Shown here in pieces: positions 24,810-32,755 of a stretch of DNA of 64,000 nt. The stretch lies in contig NC_009943.1 of NCBI RefSeq assembly GCF_000018405.1, positions 871,001 through 935,000 on the forward strand, written 5' to 3'. The position numbers and the translations under genes are program-made. The notes under the pieces are model-generated. The model searched no databases, had not been told where the DNA came from, and was given only the letters and a program-made list of their open reading frames with translations. Origin of the DNA: Desulfosudis oleivorans Hxd3. GTDB lineage: Bacteria > Desulfobacterota > Desulfobacteria > Desulfobacterales > Desulfosudaceae. Within the stretch, counting starts at the first letter, position 1. Each line of letters starts with the position of its first letter.

Positions 24810-27518
24810 TTATTTCACCCGGCCGATGGGAAAGGGCTGGCCACTGATGGAGATGGTGGGATACTGGGGCCGCTGAAAGGTTTTTTCCGCGGCCAGGGGT
24901 ACCTCGGTGTCCACGTAATCAGCCAGGGCCGTGGTTTTGACAAAGCCGGTGTTGCCGATGTCCGCTTTTCCTTTTAACCCCTGCACCAGGATGTAGGTGA
25001 AGAGGCCGTGGTCGTTGTACCCCTCCAGGGCCTCCTGCATGGAGGTGGAGGCCGAAAGAATAGTGGAGCCCACGGCCCTGCTCAGGATCTTCATGGCCGT
25101 GTCTTCACTCATGCCCCGGGTCAGCAGGGCCGCCTGAAGGGCCTCGCCCAGCCGGCCGGCGTTGCAGGTATCGATGACCACCAGCTTCTTGGTGGAAGGA
25201 ATATTGGCGATCAGCCCTTTGAGCAGGTCCTGGGGCAGGGCATCATCGCGCAGTCGCTCCGTGCGCAGGGACCCCACGTTGGATGTGACCAGGAAATAGG
25301 TGCCCTCCTCCACCATGCCGTGGCTGGCCACGTAGAAGACAAAAACGTCGTCGGGCCGTACCTGCTGCCGCATTGCTTCCAGACGCCGCTGGATGGTTGT
25401 TTTCGTGGTGGCTTCCGGCGTTGTGAGCAGGTCCACGGAAACGGTTTCAAACAGCCCGGTTCCCACGGACTTCAAGGTGTCGGCAAAGAGCCGGGCGTCG
25501 GGCACCGCGTATTTCAAGGTGAGTTGAGGGTTTTTATAGGTGTTGATACCCACCACCACGGCGTGGAGGGCCGGCTTGCGGCCGGTTTCAAATCCGGCGG
25601 TCACTGTATGCAGGGCCGCGTTGCTCTGCATGGTGTTGTCGCTGTTGAATGCCGTGGCCCGCAGTATGTTGACACCTGGCACCAGGCGCAGGGTATAGGT
25701 TTTAATTACCGATTTTTCATCGGCCACGGGCGTCAGGGCGATGCCCCGGCTGCTGTCCGATACAACGGCGCTGTCGTTGAGAAAGATGCGGATATCGCCG
25801 ATACCACCGCCCTGGTCCGTGATTCGGACAGTTACGGCAATCTCCTCCCGGTCGGTTTTCACCGGGGCGTTGACAATGGTCACCGCCGGTGCCGGCGGCG
25901 TGTCGGCCACGGTGCGGAGGTGTTTCAGGGAACCGCCTTGAAGCGCCACTTTTACCAGGTCGGGCCGAAAAAAGGCCTCCCGGTAGTTTCCAATGTCGTA
26001 GATGGAGGTGCCGATGCGGACATTGAGATATTTTTCGCCGTTGGCCGAGGCATTGTAATAGCCTTGCGGGGTGATGACAATCCATCCGCCGTCCCGAAAG
26101 CTGATGAAACGGGCCACGTTTTCCCCGGTGGCGATGTCGGTAAGATAGATGGTGCCATCATCCTTTCCGGTGGACCATACCCGGTTTTTGTCCGGCGCCA
26201 GGACAACACAATAGGAGCCGTCTGCCGCGGTGGGCAGGGTGGCGGTTTTTGTGCCGCCGCCGGTCTCCCAGACGTGGACGACACCCACGGCGTCACCGGC
26301 CGCTATTCGTCGGCCGTCGTCAGACATGCAGATGTTGCTGACAATCGAGGCCCACCAGGGGGTTTTTTCGTTTTCCGTGGCAAAGGTTTGAACAACGGCC
26401 CCATCCGTGATGTTCACCCGGTAGATGGTGGTGGCGTCGGCAACCAGAAGGGCCTTGCCGGAAGGATCAAAGGCGAAGCTGTAAATGATGGTGGAAGGGG
26501 CAGGGACGGTAAAAGTGCGGACTTTTGCTCCGCTGTTTGTGTCATAAAGATGAAGCGTGTTTCTGTGCTTTCCGGTCTCTTTGTCGATTTCATTCGCCTT
26601 GAAGGCGATATGACGGCTGTCCGGCGAAAAGGCGAACCGGCCCATGTCCCACTCAATCTGGTTGTCGCTTTCCGCGTGAAAATCAAAAAGCGGTTGGGCC
26701 GTTGCCACGTCCAGCAACCGGTAGTGGCGGCTGTCGTCAAAGATGCCCATCAGCACGCGGGTCATGTCCGGCGAGAGGCCGAATATACGGCCGTGCGGCA
26801 TATCGTCCCAGGGAATTCTGGTCTCCCGGCCGGTGAGGGTGTCGGTGATGCGGAAAAAGGCGGTGGTTTTTTTAGAAAGAAAACAGAAGCCCTCGGTCTC
26901 TTTGGCCACTGCACAGAGAAAGCGGTTGTCGTCCAGCAGGTCAACATCCGGGTCTTTTTGTTTCAGCTCACCGGCCCGGGGGTCCCATACCGTCAGGTCA
27001 CTGAACCCGGAGTGAGTGTAAAAAACGGACCGGTCTTCGGAAAAGGCCATCTGGTGAAAGGTGTCCCGGAGAAAGCCCAGAGTGTGTAAAACCGCGCCGG
27101 TTTTTGCGTCCCGGAGAAGGATGGTGGAGCAGCTGTTGTTGGGGATTTCGGCCATCAGCCGCGTGTCATCGGAATGAGTGATTCGGCCGGTGTCGGTGCT
27201 CGTGGTCCGGGCGTCGGCAAGGCTGTAAACCTCCCCGAAGTTTTTGAAGCCCATAACGCCGGAAAGTTCCGGTGGAACATCGGCGTCTGTCGGAAACTCT
27301 CCGTAGGTGCGGCCCGATGCGGTTTCCCAGACCACGGCACTTCCGGGAAAGCAGAGGGAGACCAGATAGTCTCCGTTTGGAGAAAAAATAACCCTGTCAA
27401 CGCCCGAGCTGTTGCCGGCCTGGGCATAGATAACCGGCCTGTCGGAAGCGTCGGGGGTTGCCGTCTGGCAGAAAAACACAGCCAGGGCAATACAGACGAA
27501 GGACAAGGCTTTTTTCAT
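24810..27518 (-). CDS. Secreted WD40-like / caspase-like (C14) protein
   Basis: A 902-residue protein with a signal peptide (residues 1-20, SFVCIALAVFFCQT) placing it in the periplasm or outside. The first 500 residues look like WD40-type beta-propeller repeats (VIFSPNGDYLVSLC, FAFSPDSRHIAFKA, FAFDPSGKALLVAD). Around 640-880 lies a caspase/metacaspase-like domain with catalytic His in YVASHGM and Cys in VVIDTCNAG. Propeller-caspase fusions occur in bacteria but their roles are poorly known; both dyad residues are present, so it may be active. The start at 27518 has GGGGGTG. Confidence 0.85.
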   Translation of the reverse strand: MKKALSFVCIALAVFFCQTATPDASDRPVIYAQAGNSSGVDRVIFSPNGDYLVSLCFPGSAVVWETASGRTYGEFPTDADVPPELSGVMGFKNFGEVYSLADARTTSTDTGRITHSDDTRLMAEIPNNSCSTILLRDAKTGAVLHTLGFLRDTFHQMAFSEDRSVFYTHSGFSDLTVWDPRAGELKQKDPDVDLLDDNRFLCAVAKETEGFCFLSKKTTAFFRITDTLTGRETRIPWDDMPHGRIFGLSPDMTRVLMGIFDDSRHYRLLDVATAQPLFDFHAESDNQIEWDMGRFAFSPDSRHIAFKANEIDKETGKHRNTLHLYDTNSGAKVRTFTVPAPSTIIYSFAFDPSGKALLVADATTIYRVNITDGAVVQTFATENEKTPWWASIVSNICMSDDGRRIAAGDAVGVVHVWETGGGTKTATLPTAADGSYCVVLAPDKNRVWSTGKDDGTIYLTDIATGENVARFISFRDGGWIVITPQGYYNASANGEKYLNVRIGTSIYDIGNYREAFFRPDLVKVALQGGSLKHLRTVADTPPAPAVTIVNAPVKTDREEIAVTVRITDQGGGIGDIRIFLNDSAVVSDSSRGIALTPVADEKSVIKTYTLRLVPGVNILRATAFNSDNTMQSNAALHTVTAGFETGRKPALHAVVVGINTYKNPQLTLKYAVPDARLFADTLKSVGTGLFETVSVDLLTTPEATTKTTIQRRLEAMRQQVRPDDVFVFYVASHGMVEEGTYFLVTSNVGSLRTERLRDDALPQDLLKGLIANIPSTKKLVVIDTCNAGRLGEALQAALLTRGMSEDTAMKILSRAVGSTILSASTSMQEALEGYNDHGLFTYILVQGLKGKADIGNTGFVKTTALADYVDTEVPLAAEKTFQRPQYPTISISGQPFPIGRVK

Positions 27519-27554
27519 GGGCACCCCCTGTGTGGCAGGAAAGGTATCAAAAAG

Positions 27555-27585
27555 CGACAGGGACAAAAGGCTTTTGTCCCTGTCG
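27555..27585 (-). terminator. Rho-independent terminator after lysC
   Basis: CGACAGGGACAAAAG pairs perfectly with CTTTTGTCCCTGTCG, and on the minus strand it is followed by CTTTTTGA. It lies downstream of lysC and upstream of the caspase-like gene. Confidence 0.8.
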
Positions 27586-27640
27586 TGTCATTCCGGGGCT
27601 GCCGCACCTGTTCCCGGAAAAGGGGAAAACGGGTTGTGCG

Positions 27641-28861
27641 CTACTCTTTTTTATCCAGGCCAAAGGCGGTGTGCAGCACGCGCACGGCCAGTTCGGCGTA
27701 TTTTTCTTCCACCACGCAGGAGATGCGGATTTCCGAGGTGCTGATCATCTGAATGTTGATGCCCTCGGCGGCCAGGGTGGAGAACATGGTGGAAGCAACG
27801 CCGGAGTGGTTTTTCATGCCCACGCCGATGATCGACACCTTGGCCAGGTTTTCCGCGCCCATCACCTCTTCGGCGCCGATGGCCTTGCCGGTTTCCTGGG
27901 CAATGGCCAGGGCTTTTTTATAGTCCCCCCTGGGAACGGTGAATGTCAGGTCGGTCTGGCCCCCGGCCCGGGTGTTCTGAATGATCATGTCCACCAGGAT
28001 GCGGGCCTCGGCGATGGGGCCAAAAATTTCGGATGCCACGCCCGGCACATCCGCCACCTTTTTGAATGTGATCCGGGCCTCGCCCTTTGAGCAGGTTACC
28101 CCGGAGATGACCAGTTCTTCCATGCCGGTGTCTTCTTGCAGCACCATGGTTCCTTCCTCCTCGCCAAAAGATGTTCTTACGTGAACAGGCACGTTGTATT
28201 TTTTTGCAAACTCCACCGACCGGATCTGGAGCACCTTGGCGCCCAGGCTGGCCATCTCCAGCATTTCGTCGTAGGAAATCCGGGAAAGTTTTCTGGCCTT
28301 TTCACAGATGGAGGGATCGGTGGTGTAGACCCCGTCCACGTCGGTGTAGATTTCGCACACGTCGGCCTTGATGGCGGCGGCCAGGGCCACGGCCGAGGTG
28401 TCGGACCCGCCCCGGCCCAGGGTGGTGATGTTGCCGTCATCGTCGATGCCCTGGAACCCGGCCACCACCACGATATAGCCGCCGGCCAGCAGTGTGCGGA
28501 TTTTTTCCGCGTCGATGCTGATGATTCGGGCCTTGGTGGCCGCCGCATTGGTGCGGATTCCCGCCTGGAACCCCAGCAGGGACCGGGCCTTGTACCCCAT
28601 GTCGGTGAGCATCATGGCCAGAAGGGCCACCGTGGTCTGCTCGCCGGTGGAGAGAAGGGAATCCAGTTCCCTGCCGTCCGGATCTTCGGCGGCCTGGTTG
28701 GCCAGGTTGATCAGGCTGTCGGTGATACCGGCCATGGCCGACAGCACCACCACGACCCGGTTGCCCGCGGTGGCGGTGCGGATGACCCGGTTGGCCACGT
28801 TGCGGATTTTTTCGATGTCGGCGACCGATGTGCCGCCGAACTTTTGAACCACAAGGCCCAT
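27641..28861 (-). CDS. lysC: Aspartate kinase
   Basis: A 406-residue aspartokinase: phosphorylates aspartate to start the lysine, threonine and methionine pathways. The N-terminal [13 protein letters not shown] nucleotide motif, [15 protein letters not shown] near residue 150, and two ACT domains in the C-terminal half ([12 protein letters not shown] and [16 protein letters not shown]) are visible, so feedback control by an amino acid is expected. The ATG at 28861 has GGAGGGA upstream. It is last in the phoH-to-lysC operon and is followed by a strong terminator. Confidence 0.95.
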   Translation of the reverse strand: MGLVVQKFGGTSVADIEKIRNVANRVIRTATAGNRVVVVLSAMAGITDSLINLANQAAEDPDGRELDSLLSTGEQTTVALLAMMLTDMGYKARSLLGFQAGIRTNAAATKARIISIDAEKIRTLLAGGYIVVVAGFQGIDDDGNITTLGRGGSDTSAVALAAAIKADVCEIYTDVDGVYTTDPSICEKARKLSRISYDEMLEMASLGAKVLQIRSVEFAKKYNVPVHVRTSFGEEEGTMVLQEDTGMEELVISGVTCSKGEARITFKKVADVPGVASEIFGPIAEARILVDMIIQNTRAGGQTDLTFTVPRGDYKKALAIAQETGKAIGAEEVMGAENLAKVSIIGVGMKNHSGVASTMFSTLAAEGINIQMISTSEIRISCVVEEKYAELAVRVLHTAFGLDKKE

Positions 28862-28876
28862 TTTTTCCCTCCGGAT

Positions 28877-28894
28877 GGCTTTGTAAAAAGCCCG
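28877..28894. repeat. Solo end of the 124-bp element (possible)
   Basis: GGCTTTGTAAAAAGCCCG in the lysC leader matches the left end of the elements at 3991 and 32142. Only the end is present. Confidence 0.35.
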
Positions 28895-28914
28895 TTGCCT
28901 TTCGAAATCGTTTT

Positions 28915-29409
28915 TTATGAGTTCATCTGAATCAGCTGTTCGACCAGCGCTTCCCCCTTTGCCGTGCGGGGGGCCACGCAAATATCGCGCACGGTATCTT
29001 CCACGATATCAAGGGTGATGTCAATATCTTCCTTCCATAAATCCGGTCCGAATTTGTGGGCCCACTCAATGGCCGTCACATGGTCCCCATCCATCAGTTC
29101 GTCCGTGCCCAGGTCCTCGATCTGGTCCGGGTGGACCAGGCGGTAAAGATCGATGTGGCAGAGGGTTTGGCCGCCGGTGCCGGAATACTGGTTGACCAGG
29201 GTATAGCTGGGGCTGGTGACCGGACAGGCAGCAGAAACCCCCATGCCCCTGGCCAGGCCCTGGACAAAGGCGGTCTTGCCGCTGCCCAGGTCACCGGTCA
29301 GGGCGATGACGGCGCCGGTCGCGCAGAGCCGGCCGATTCGTTCGGCCAGGGCCTGGGTCTCTTCAGGCGAGCTTGATCTGTGTCGGAAAACAGTCGACAA
29401 ACCGGTCAT
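28915..29409 (-). CDS. tsaE: tRNA threonylcarbamoyladenosine biosynthesis ATPase TsaE
   Basis: A 164-residue P-loop ATPase needed for t6A modification of tRNA. Walker [18 protein letters not shown] near residue 46, [17 protein letters not shown] and IEWAHKFG are all typical. The start at 29409 lies 47 bases inside the end of nnrDE; earlier starts would merely extend deeper into that gene. It partners TsaB, TsaC and TsaD, none of which is in this window. Confidence 0.93.
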   Translation of the reverse strand: MTGLSTVFRHRSSSPEETQALAERIGRLCATGAVIALTGDLGSGKTAFVQGLARGMGVSAACPVTSPSYTLVNQYSGTGGQTLCHIDLYRLVHPDQIEDLGTDELMDGDHVTAIEWAHKFGPDLWKEDIDITLDIVEDTVRDICVAPRTAKGEALVEQLIQMNS

Positions 29410-30964
29410 GGTCCTTGCTTTCAAGGGTTTGAAGGGCCCGGGGCAGGGTGAACGACACATCGGAGGCCAGCAGTCCGGTTTTCCCGGTCTCTTCTCCCGC
29501 GATGTCTCCGGCCAGGCCGTGAAGAAAAACGCCCAGCCGGGCCGCAATCCCTGTCTCATATCCCTGGCAGAACAGGCCCGCAATGACGCCGGTCAGCACG
29601 TCTCCCATGCCGCCGGAGGCCATTCCCGGGTTGCCGGTGCGGTTGACAAACACCGTGCCGTCGGGATGGGCGATGACCGTACCCGCCCCCTTGAGAACCA
29701 GGTGGACGTGGTGGGTCCGGGCAAAGTCCTGGGCGCACCGGATCCTGTCGTTTTGCACCTGGGCGACGGTCATACCGCAGAGCCGGGCCATTTCGCCGGG
29801 GTGGGGGGTGAACACCGCCCGGTCCCGGCTAAAAGAGAGCAAGTCCGGATCGTCGGCCAGGCAGGTGAGACCGTCGGCGTCGATGACCATGGGCGCGTCG
29901 CTTTTTTCCATCAGACCGCGCAGCAGGTTTCTGGCAGCCTGCCCGGTTCCCATACCAGGACCTATGGCCAGAGCCTTTTTGCCGGTTGTTTGTTCGAGGA
30001 TCGAATCCATACATGTTTCGTCAAACTTTCGGCAATCCGTATCTCCTACCGGCAGGGTCATCACTTCTGTTGCCAGGGTCTCCACAATCGCGTTGATGCC
30101 GGCGGGCACGGCCAGGGTTACAAGGCCGGCGCCGGACCGCATGGCGGCAATGCCGACCATGGCCGCGGCCCCGGTTTTTCCGGCGGACCCGGCCACTGCC
30201 AGCAGATGGCCGGCGCTTCCCTTGTGGGCGTCCGGCTCGCGGGGCCGAAGGTAACCGGCGGCCATGGCCGGTGTAAGCAACCATCGCCGGGAGTCGGCCT
30301 CATCGGCCACGAATGGCGGAATGCCGATATCCACCACGCCCAGCTTTCCGGTGAATGCGGCGCCGGGAAACAGCACCTGCCCTGGCTTGGCAAAACCGAA
30401 AGTGGCTGTGGCCGCGGCTTTTACGCAGGTGCCTCTGGGCTGCCCGGTGTCTGAATCCAGGCCGGAGGGCATGTCCACGGCAAAGACGGGCCGCCCTGAC
30501 CGGTTCATAAAATCAATGGCCTTTGCAAACAGCCCCTTGACTTCAAATTTCAGGCCCGTTCCCAGAAGGGCGTCGATAAACAGGTGCTGGTGGGAGAGGG
30601 CCGTTTTTTTTCTGGCAAAGCTTTTTTCTTCTGGAATGCAGATTACCGGCACATTCAATGCGGAAAGCAGGTCCAGGTTGGCTTTGGCGTCGCCGGACAC
30701 CTTGCTCTCTTCGGCCAGCAGAAATACCGTGACCTCGGCCCCCCGCTGGGCCAGGTACCGGGCCATGACAAACCCGTCGCCGCCGTTGTTGCCACGGCCC
30801 GCGATCACGGCAATGCGTCTTTCAAGGGCGTCGGGAATGGTGTCAAGCAGCCAGCCGGTGGCACTCCGCCCCGCGTTTTCCATCAGCACCCGGCCGGGAA
30901 TGCCGAAGGCTTCGATGGTGGTGCGGTCCATCTGCCGCATCTCGTCGGCGCACACAAGGTACAT
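29363..30964 (-). CDS. nnrDE: Bifunctional NAD(P)H-hydrate epimerase / ADP-dependent dehydratase
   Basis: A 533-residue fusion that repairs damaged NAD(P)H. The N-terminal epimerase (YjeF_N) has GRGNNGGDGFVMARYL near residue 55 and FIDALLGTGL. The C-terminal kinase-fold dehydratase has HKGSAGHLLAVAGSAGKTGA, FTPHPGEMARL and GNPGMASGGMGDVLTGVIAG. It is upstream of tsaE and overlaps it, and follows pdxJ after a repeat-rich 453-base gap. Confidence 0.93.
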   Translation of the reverse strand: MYLVCADEMRQMDRTTIEAFGIPGRVLMENAGRSATGWLLDTIPDALERRIAVIAGRGNNGGDGFVMARYLAQRGAEVTVFLLAEESKVSGDAKANLDLLSALNVPVICIPEEKSFARKKTALSHQHLFIDALLGTGLKFEVKGLFAKAIDFMNRSGRPVFAVDMPSGLDSDTGQPRGTCVKAAATATFGFAKPGQVLFPGAAFTGKLGVVDIGIPPFVADEADSRRWLLTPAMAAGYLRPREPDAHKGSAGHLLAVAGSAGKTGAAAMVGIAAMRSGAGLVTLAVPAGINAIVETLATEVMTLPVGDTDCRKFDETCMDSILEQTTGKKALAIGPGMGTGQAARNLLRGLMEKSDAPMVIDADGLTCLADDPDLLSFSRDRAVFTPHPGEMARLCGMTVAQVQNDRIRCAQDFARTHHVHLVLKGAGTVIAHPDGTVFVNRTGNPGMASGGMGDVLTGVIAGLFCQGYETGIAARLGVFLHGLAGDIAGEETGKTGLLASDVSFTLPRALQTLESKDHDRFVDCFPTQIKLA

Positions 30965-31417
30965 TTCAGTCTCCCCTTTAAATCGAAATCGCTATCGGGA
31001 TCGGTATCGGTATCGATAGCGATACAACTCTACGGTTCACAGGCCACGAGGAACGAACGGTCCTTTGTAAAACGCATGTCAGCACTTGATGAGGTCATTT
31101 TATATTTTGCCGTCAGTATTGATCGATCCCGATCCCGATAGCGATCCCGATTTCGATGATATTGTACTCAATTGTTCTAGATATCTCACGAGTCGATTTG
31201 GCCGCAGATGCAAGGCGCGGCATGCGAAGCTGTAGCCGGCCTACCGCGAGTATGCCGCAACACAGCAGCTGCGGCCAAGGCGGCTCGCCCGAAGGGTGAA
31301 TTTTTTCGACATACAATTGGCACAAAATTCCTTAAGTCGCCTGTGACATTTTATGTCTTGGAAGTTTTATAGACGTTTCCCAATAAATTAACATCTATAT
31401 TCTTATGTCGAAAAATT
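30965..31417. repeat. Repeat-rich intergenic region with inverted ATCGNN hexamer arrays
   Basis: From 30981 to 31023, seven degenerate hexamers of the ATCGNN type run in a row (ATCGAA, ATCGCT, ATCGGG and others). From 31121 to 31158 a similar array lies in the opposite orientation, so the two could pair. Further on, 31190-31310 holds GGCCGCAGATGCAAGG... and CGCAACACAGCAGCTGCGGCC, which looks like another dispersed element. No gene was found in this gap, although acpS commonly sits between pdxJ and nnrDE in related genomes. Confidence 0.65.
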
Positions 31418-32128
31418 TCATGAGATAAGGGCCAGCATATCGCGGACGGCCCGGTCCATCCCCACCAGGGCGGCCCGGGAGACGATGCTGTGGCCGATGC
31501 TGAATTCGTCGATCTCCTTTAAGGTGACCATCCATTCAATGGTGGTGTAACAGAGCCCGTGCCCGGCATTGACAATCAGCCCAAGGTTGCGGGCCACTTC
31601 CACGGCCTTTCGAATCCGGTCAAACTCTTTTTGACGGATTTTTTCGGTGGCGGCCTCGCAAAAGGCGCCGGTGTGAATCTCCACGGCCATGGCCCCTGCA
31701 TCATGGGAACGGCGCACCTGGCCGGGGTCCGGGTCAATAAACAGGCTGACCGGAATTTCGTTGCGGTGCAGGGTTTCAATGGTTTTTGCCACCGGCCCGC
31801 CGTGTCTGGCAAGGTTGAGCCCCCCTTCGGTGGTGAGCTCTTTTCGCTTTTCCGGCACCAGGGTGACCAGGTCGGGCTTGACCGAAAGGGCGATTTTCTC
31901 CATCTCCGGGGTCACCGCCATCTCCAGGATAAAACGGCGGGCGGCGGCCCGGAGCCGCACCACGTCGGTGTCCTGAATGTGGCGCCGGTCCTCCCGCAGG
32001 TGGGCCACGATGCCGTGGGCACCGGCCAGCTGGGCCAGCACGGCCCCGGCCACGGGGTCGGGATAATCCACGCCCCGTGCCTGGCGCAGGGTGGCGATGT
32101 GATCTACGTTGACGGCCAGATGTGTCAT
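31418..32128 (-). CDS. pdxJ: Pyridoxine 5'-phosphate synthase
   Basis: A 236-residue TIM-barrel enzyme making PNP from DXP and 1-amino-3-hydroxyacetone phosphate. It starts with LAVNVDHIATLRQARG and has AHLREDRRHIQD, VTLVPEKRKELTTEGG, SLFIDPD, VEIHTGAFCE and VNAGHGLCYTT, covering the active-site loops. ATG 32128 has AGGTGA close upstream. It lies in the phoH-HD-ybeY-pdxJ-nnrDE-tsaE-lysC set. Confidence 0.95.
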   Translation of the reverse strand: MTHLAVNVDHIATLRQARGVDYPDPVAGAVLAQLAGAHGIVAHLREDRRHIQDTDVVRLRAAARRFILEMAVTPEMEKIALSVKPDLVTLVPEKRKELTTEGGLNLARHGGPVAKTIETLHRNEIPVSLFIDPDPGQVRRSHDAGAMAVEIHTGAFCEAATEKIRQKEFDRIRKAVEVARNLGLIVNAGHGLCYTTIEWMVTLKEIDEFSIGHSIVSRAALVGMDRAVRDMLALIS

Positions 32129-32141
32129 AATCACCTCTTAT

Positions 32142-32265
32142 GGCGGCTTTGTAAAAAGCCCAATTTCTGCGTTGCGCTGCACCCCTCGTCACTGCGGCGT
32201 ACAACAAGTACGCCTCATTCCTCGGGATTTGCGCGCCTTGAACTTGAACTTTTTACAAAGCCGCC
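32142..32265. mobile_element. 124-bp element with perfect 17-bp terminal inverted repeats (MITE-like)
   Basis: The ends are GGCGGCTTTGTAAAAAG (32142-32158) and its exact inverse CTTTTTACAAAGCCGCC (32249-32265). The internal part matches the copy at 3991-4103. It lies between pdxJ and ybeY. It encodes no protein, so it would need a transposase supplied from elsewhere, or it may be a structured RNA or repeat unit. Confidence 0.7.
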
Positions 32266-32308
32266 TGAATTTTGATTTTCTACGATGACGCTCAAAAAAT
32301 GCGGGGCA

Positions 32309-32755
32309 CTATAGGCTCGCCAGCATTTTCAGCAGTTCCCGCGTTTTTGCCTCCATTTTTTCCGCCTCGGTGTCGGACTGTTCGTGGTCGTATCCGGAAA
32401 GGTGCAAAATACCATGGATCAGCAGCTCTGTAAAGCGGGCCTCCAGGGAGACGCCCATGGACCGGGCCTCCCGAAGGGCCGTATCCGCGGATATTACCAC
32501 GTCGCCCAGCAGGCCGGGGGTAAGATCGGCAAACGCTCCTTCCTGCATGGGAAAGGCAATCACGTTGGTGGGGCCGGTGCGGCCCAGGTAGACCTGGTTC
32601 ATTTCGGCAATGGCGTCGTCGTCCGTGATCAGGATGGAGAGTTCGGTATTATCAGGACTGGCCAAGGCGTTTAAGACGGCCTGCGTCTTTTTCAGAATCC
32701 GGTGTTTCGGGGGCAGGCGGTGGGCTTTTTGGCGGTTGCTTATCTGGACTTCCAT
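32309..32755 (-). CDS. ybeY: Endoribonuclease YbeY (rRNA maturation)
   Basis: A 148-residue metal-dependent RNase for 16S rRNA processing and ribosome quality control. The zinc motif HGILHLSGYDHEQSD (three His) is near residue 114, and NVIAFPMQEG and LLGDVVIS are typical. The first 34 codons overlap the end of the upstream HD gene in another frame; the start at MEVQISNRQ fits the family well. Confidence 0.95.
   Translation of the reverse strand: MEVQISNRQKAHRLPPKHRILKKTQAVLNALASPDNTELSILITDDDAIAEMNQVYLGRTGPTNVIAFPMQEGAFADLTPGLLGDVVISADTALREARSMGVSLEARFTELLIHGILHLSGYDHEQSDTEAEKMEAKTRELLKMLASL

Noticed and set aside
25008-27089. 693-codon open frame on the plus strand over the caspase-like gene
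   Set aside because: Antisense shadow of a real gene; composition is that of a reversed frame and no domain is visible.
30981-31023. CRISPR array
   Set aside because: Period is six bases with a variable pair and no spacers; it is a degenerate short tandem repeat.
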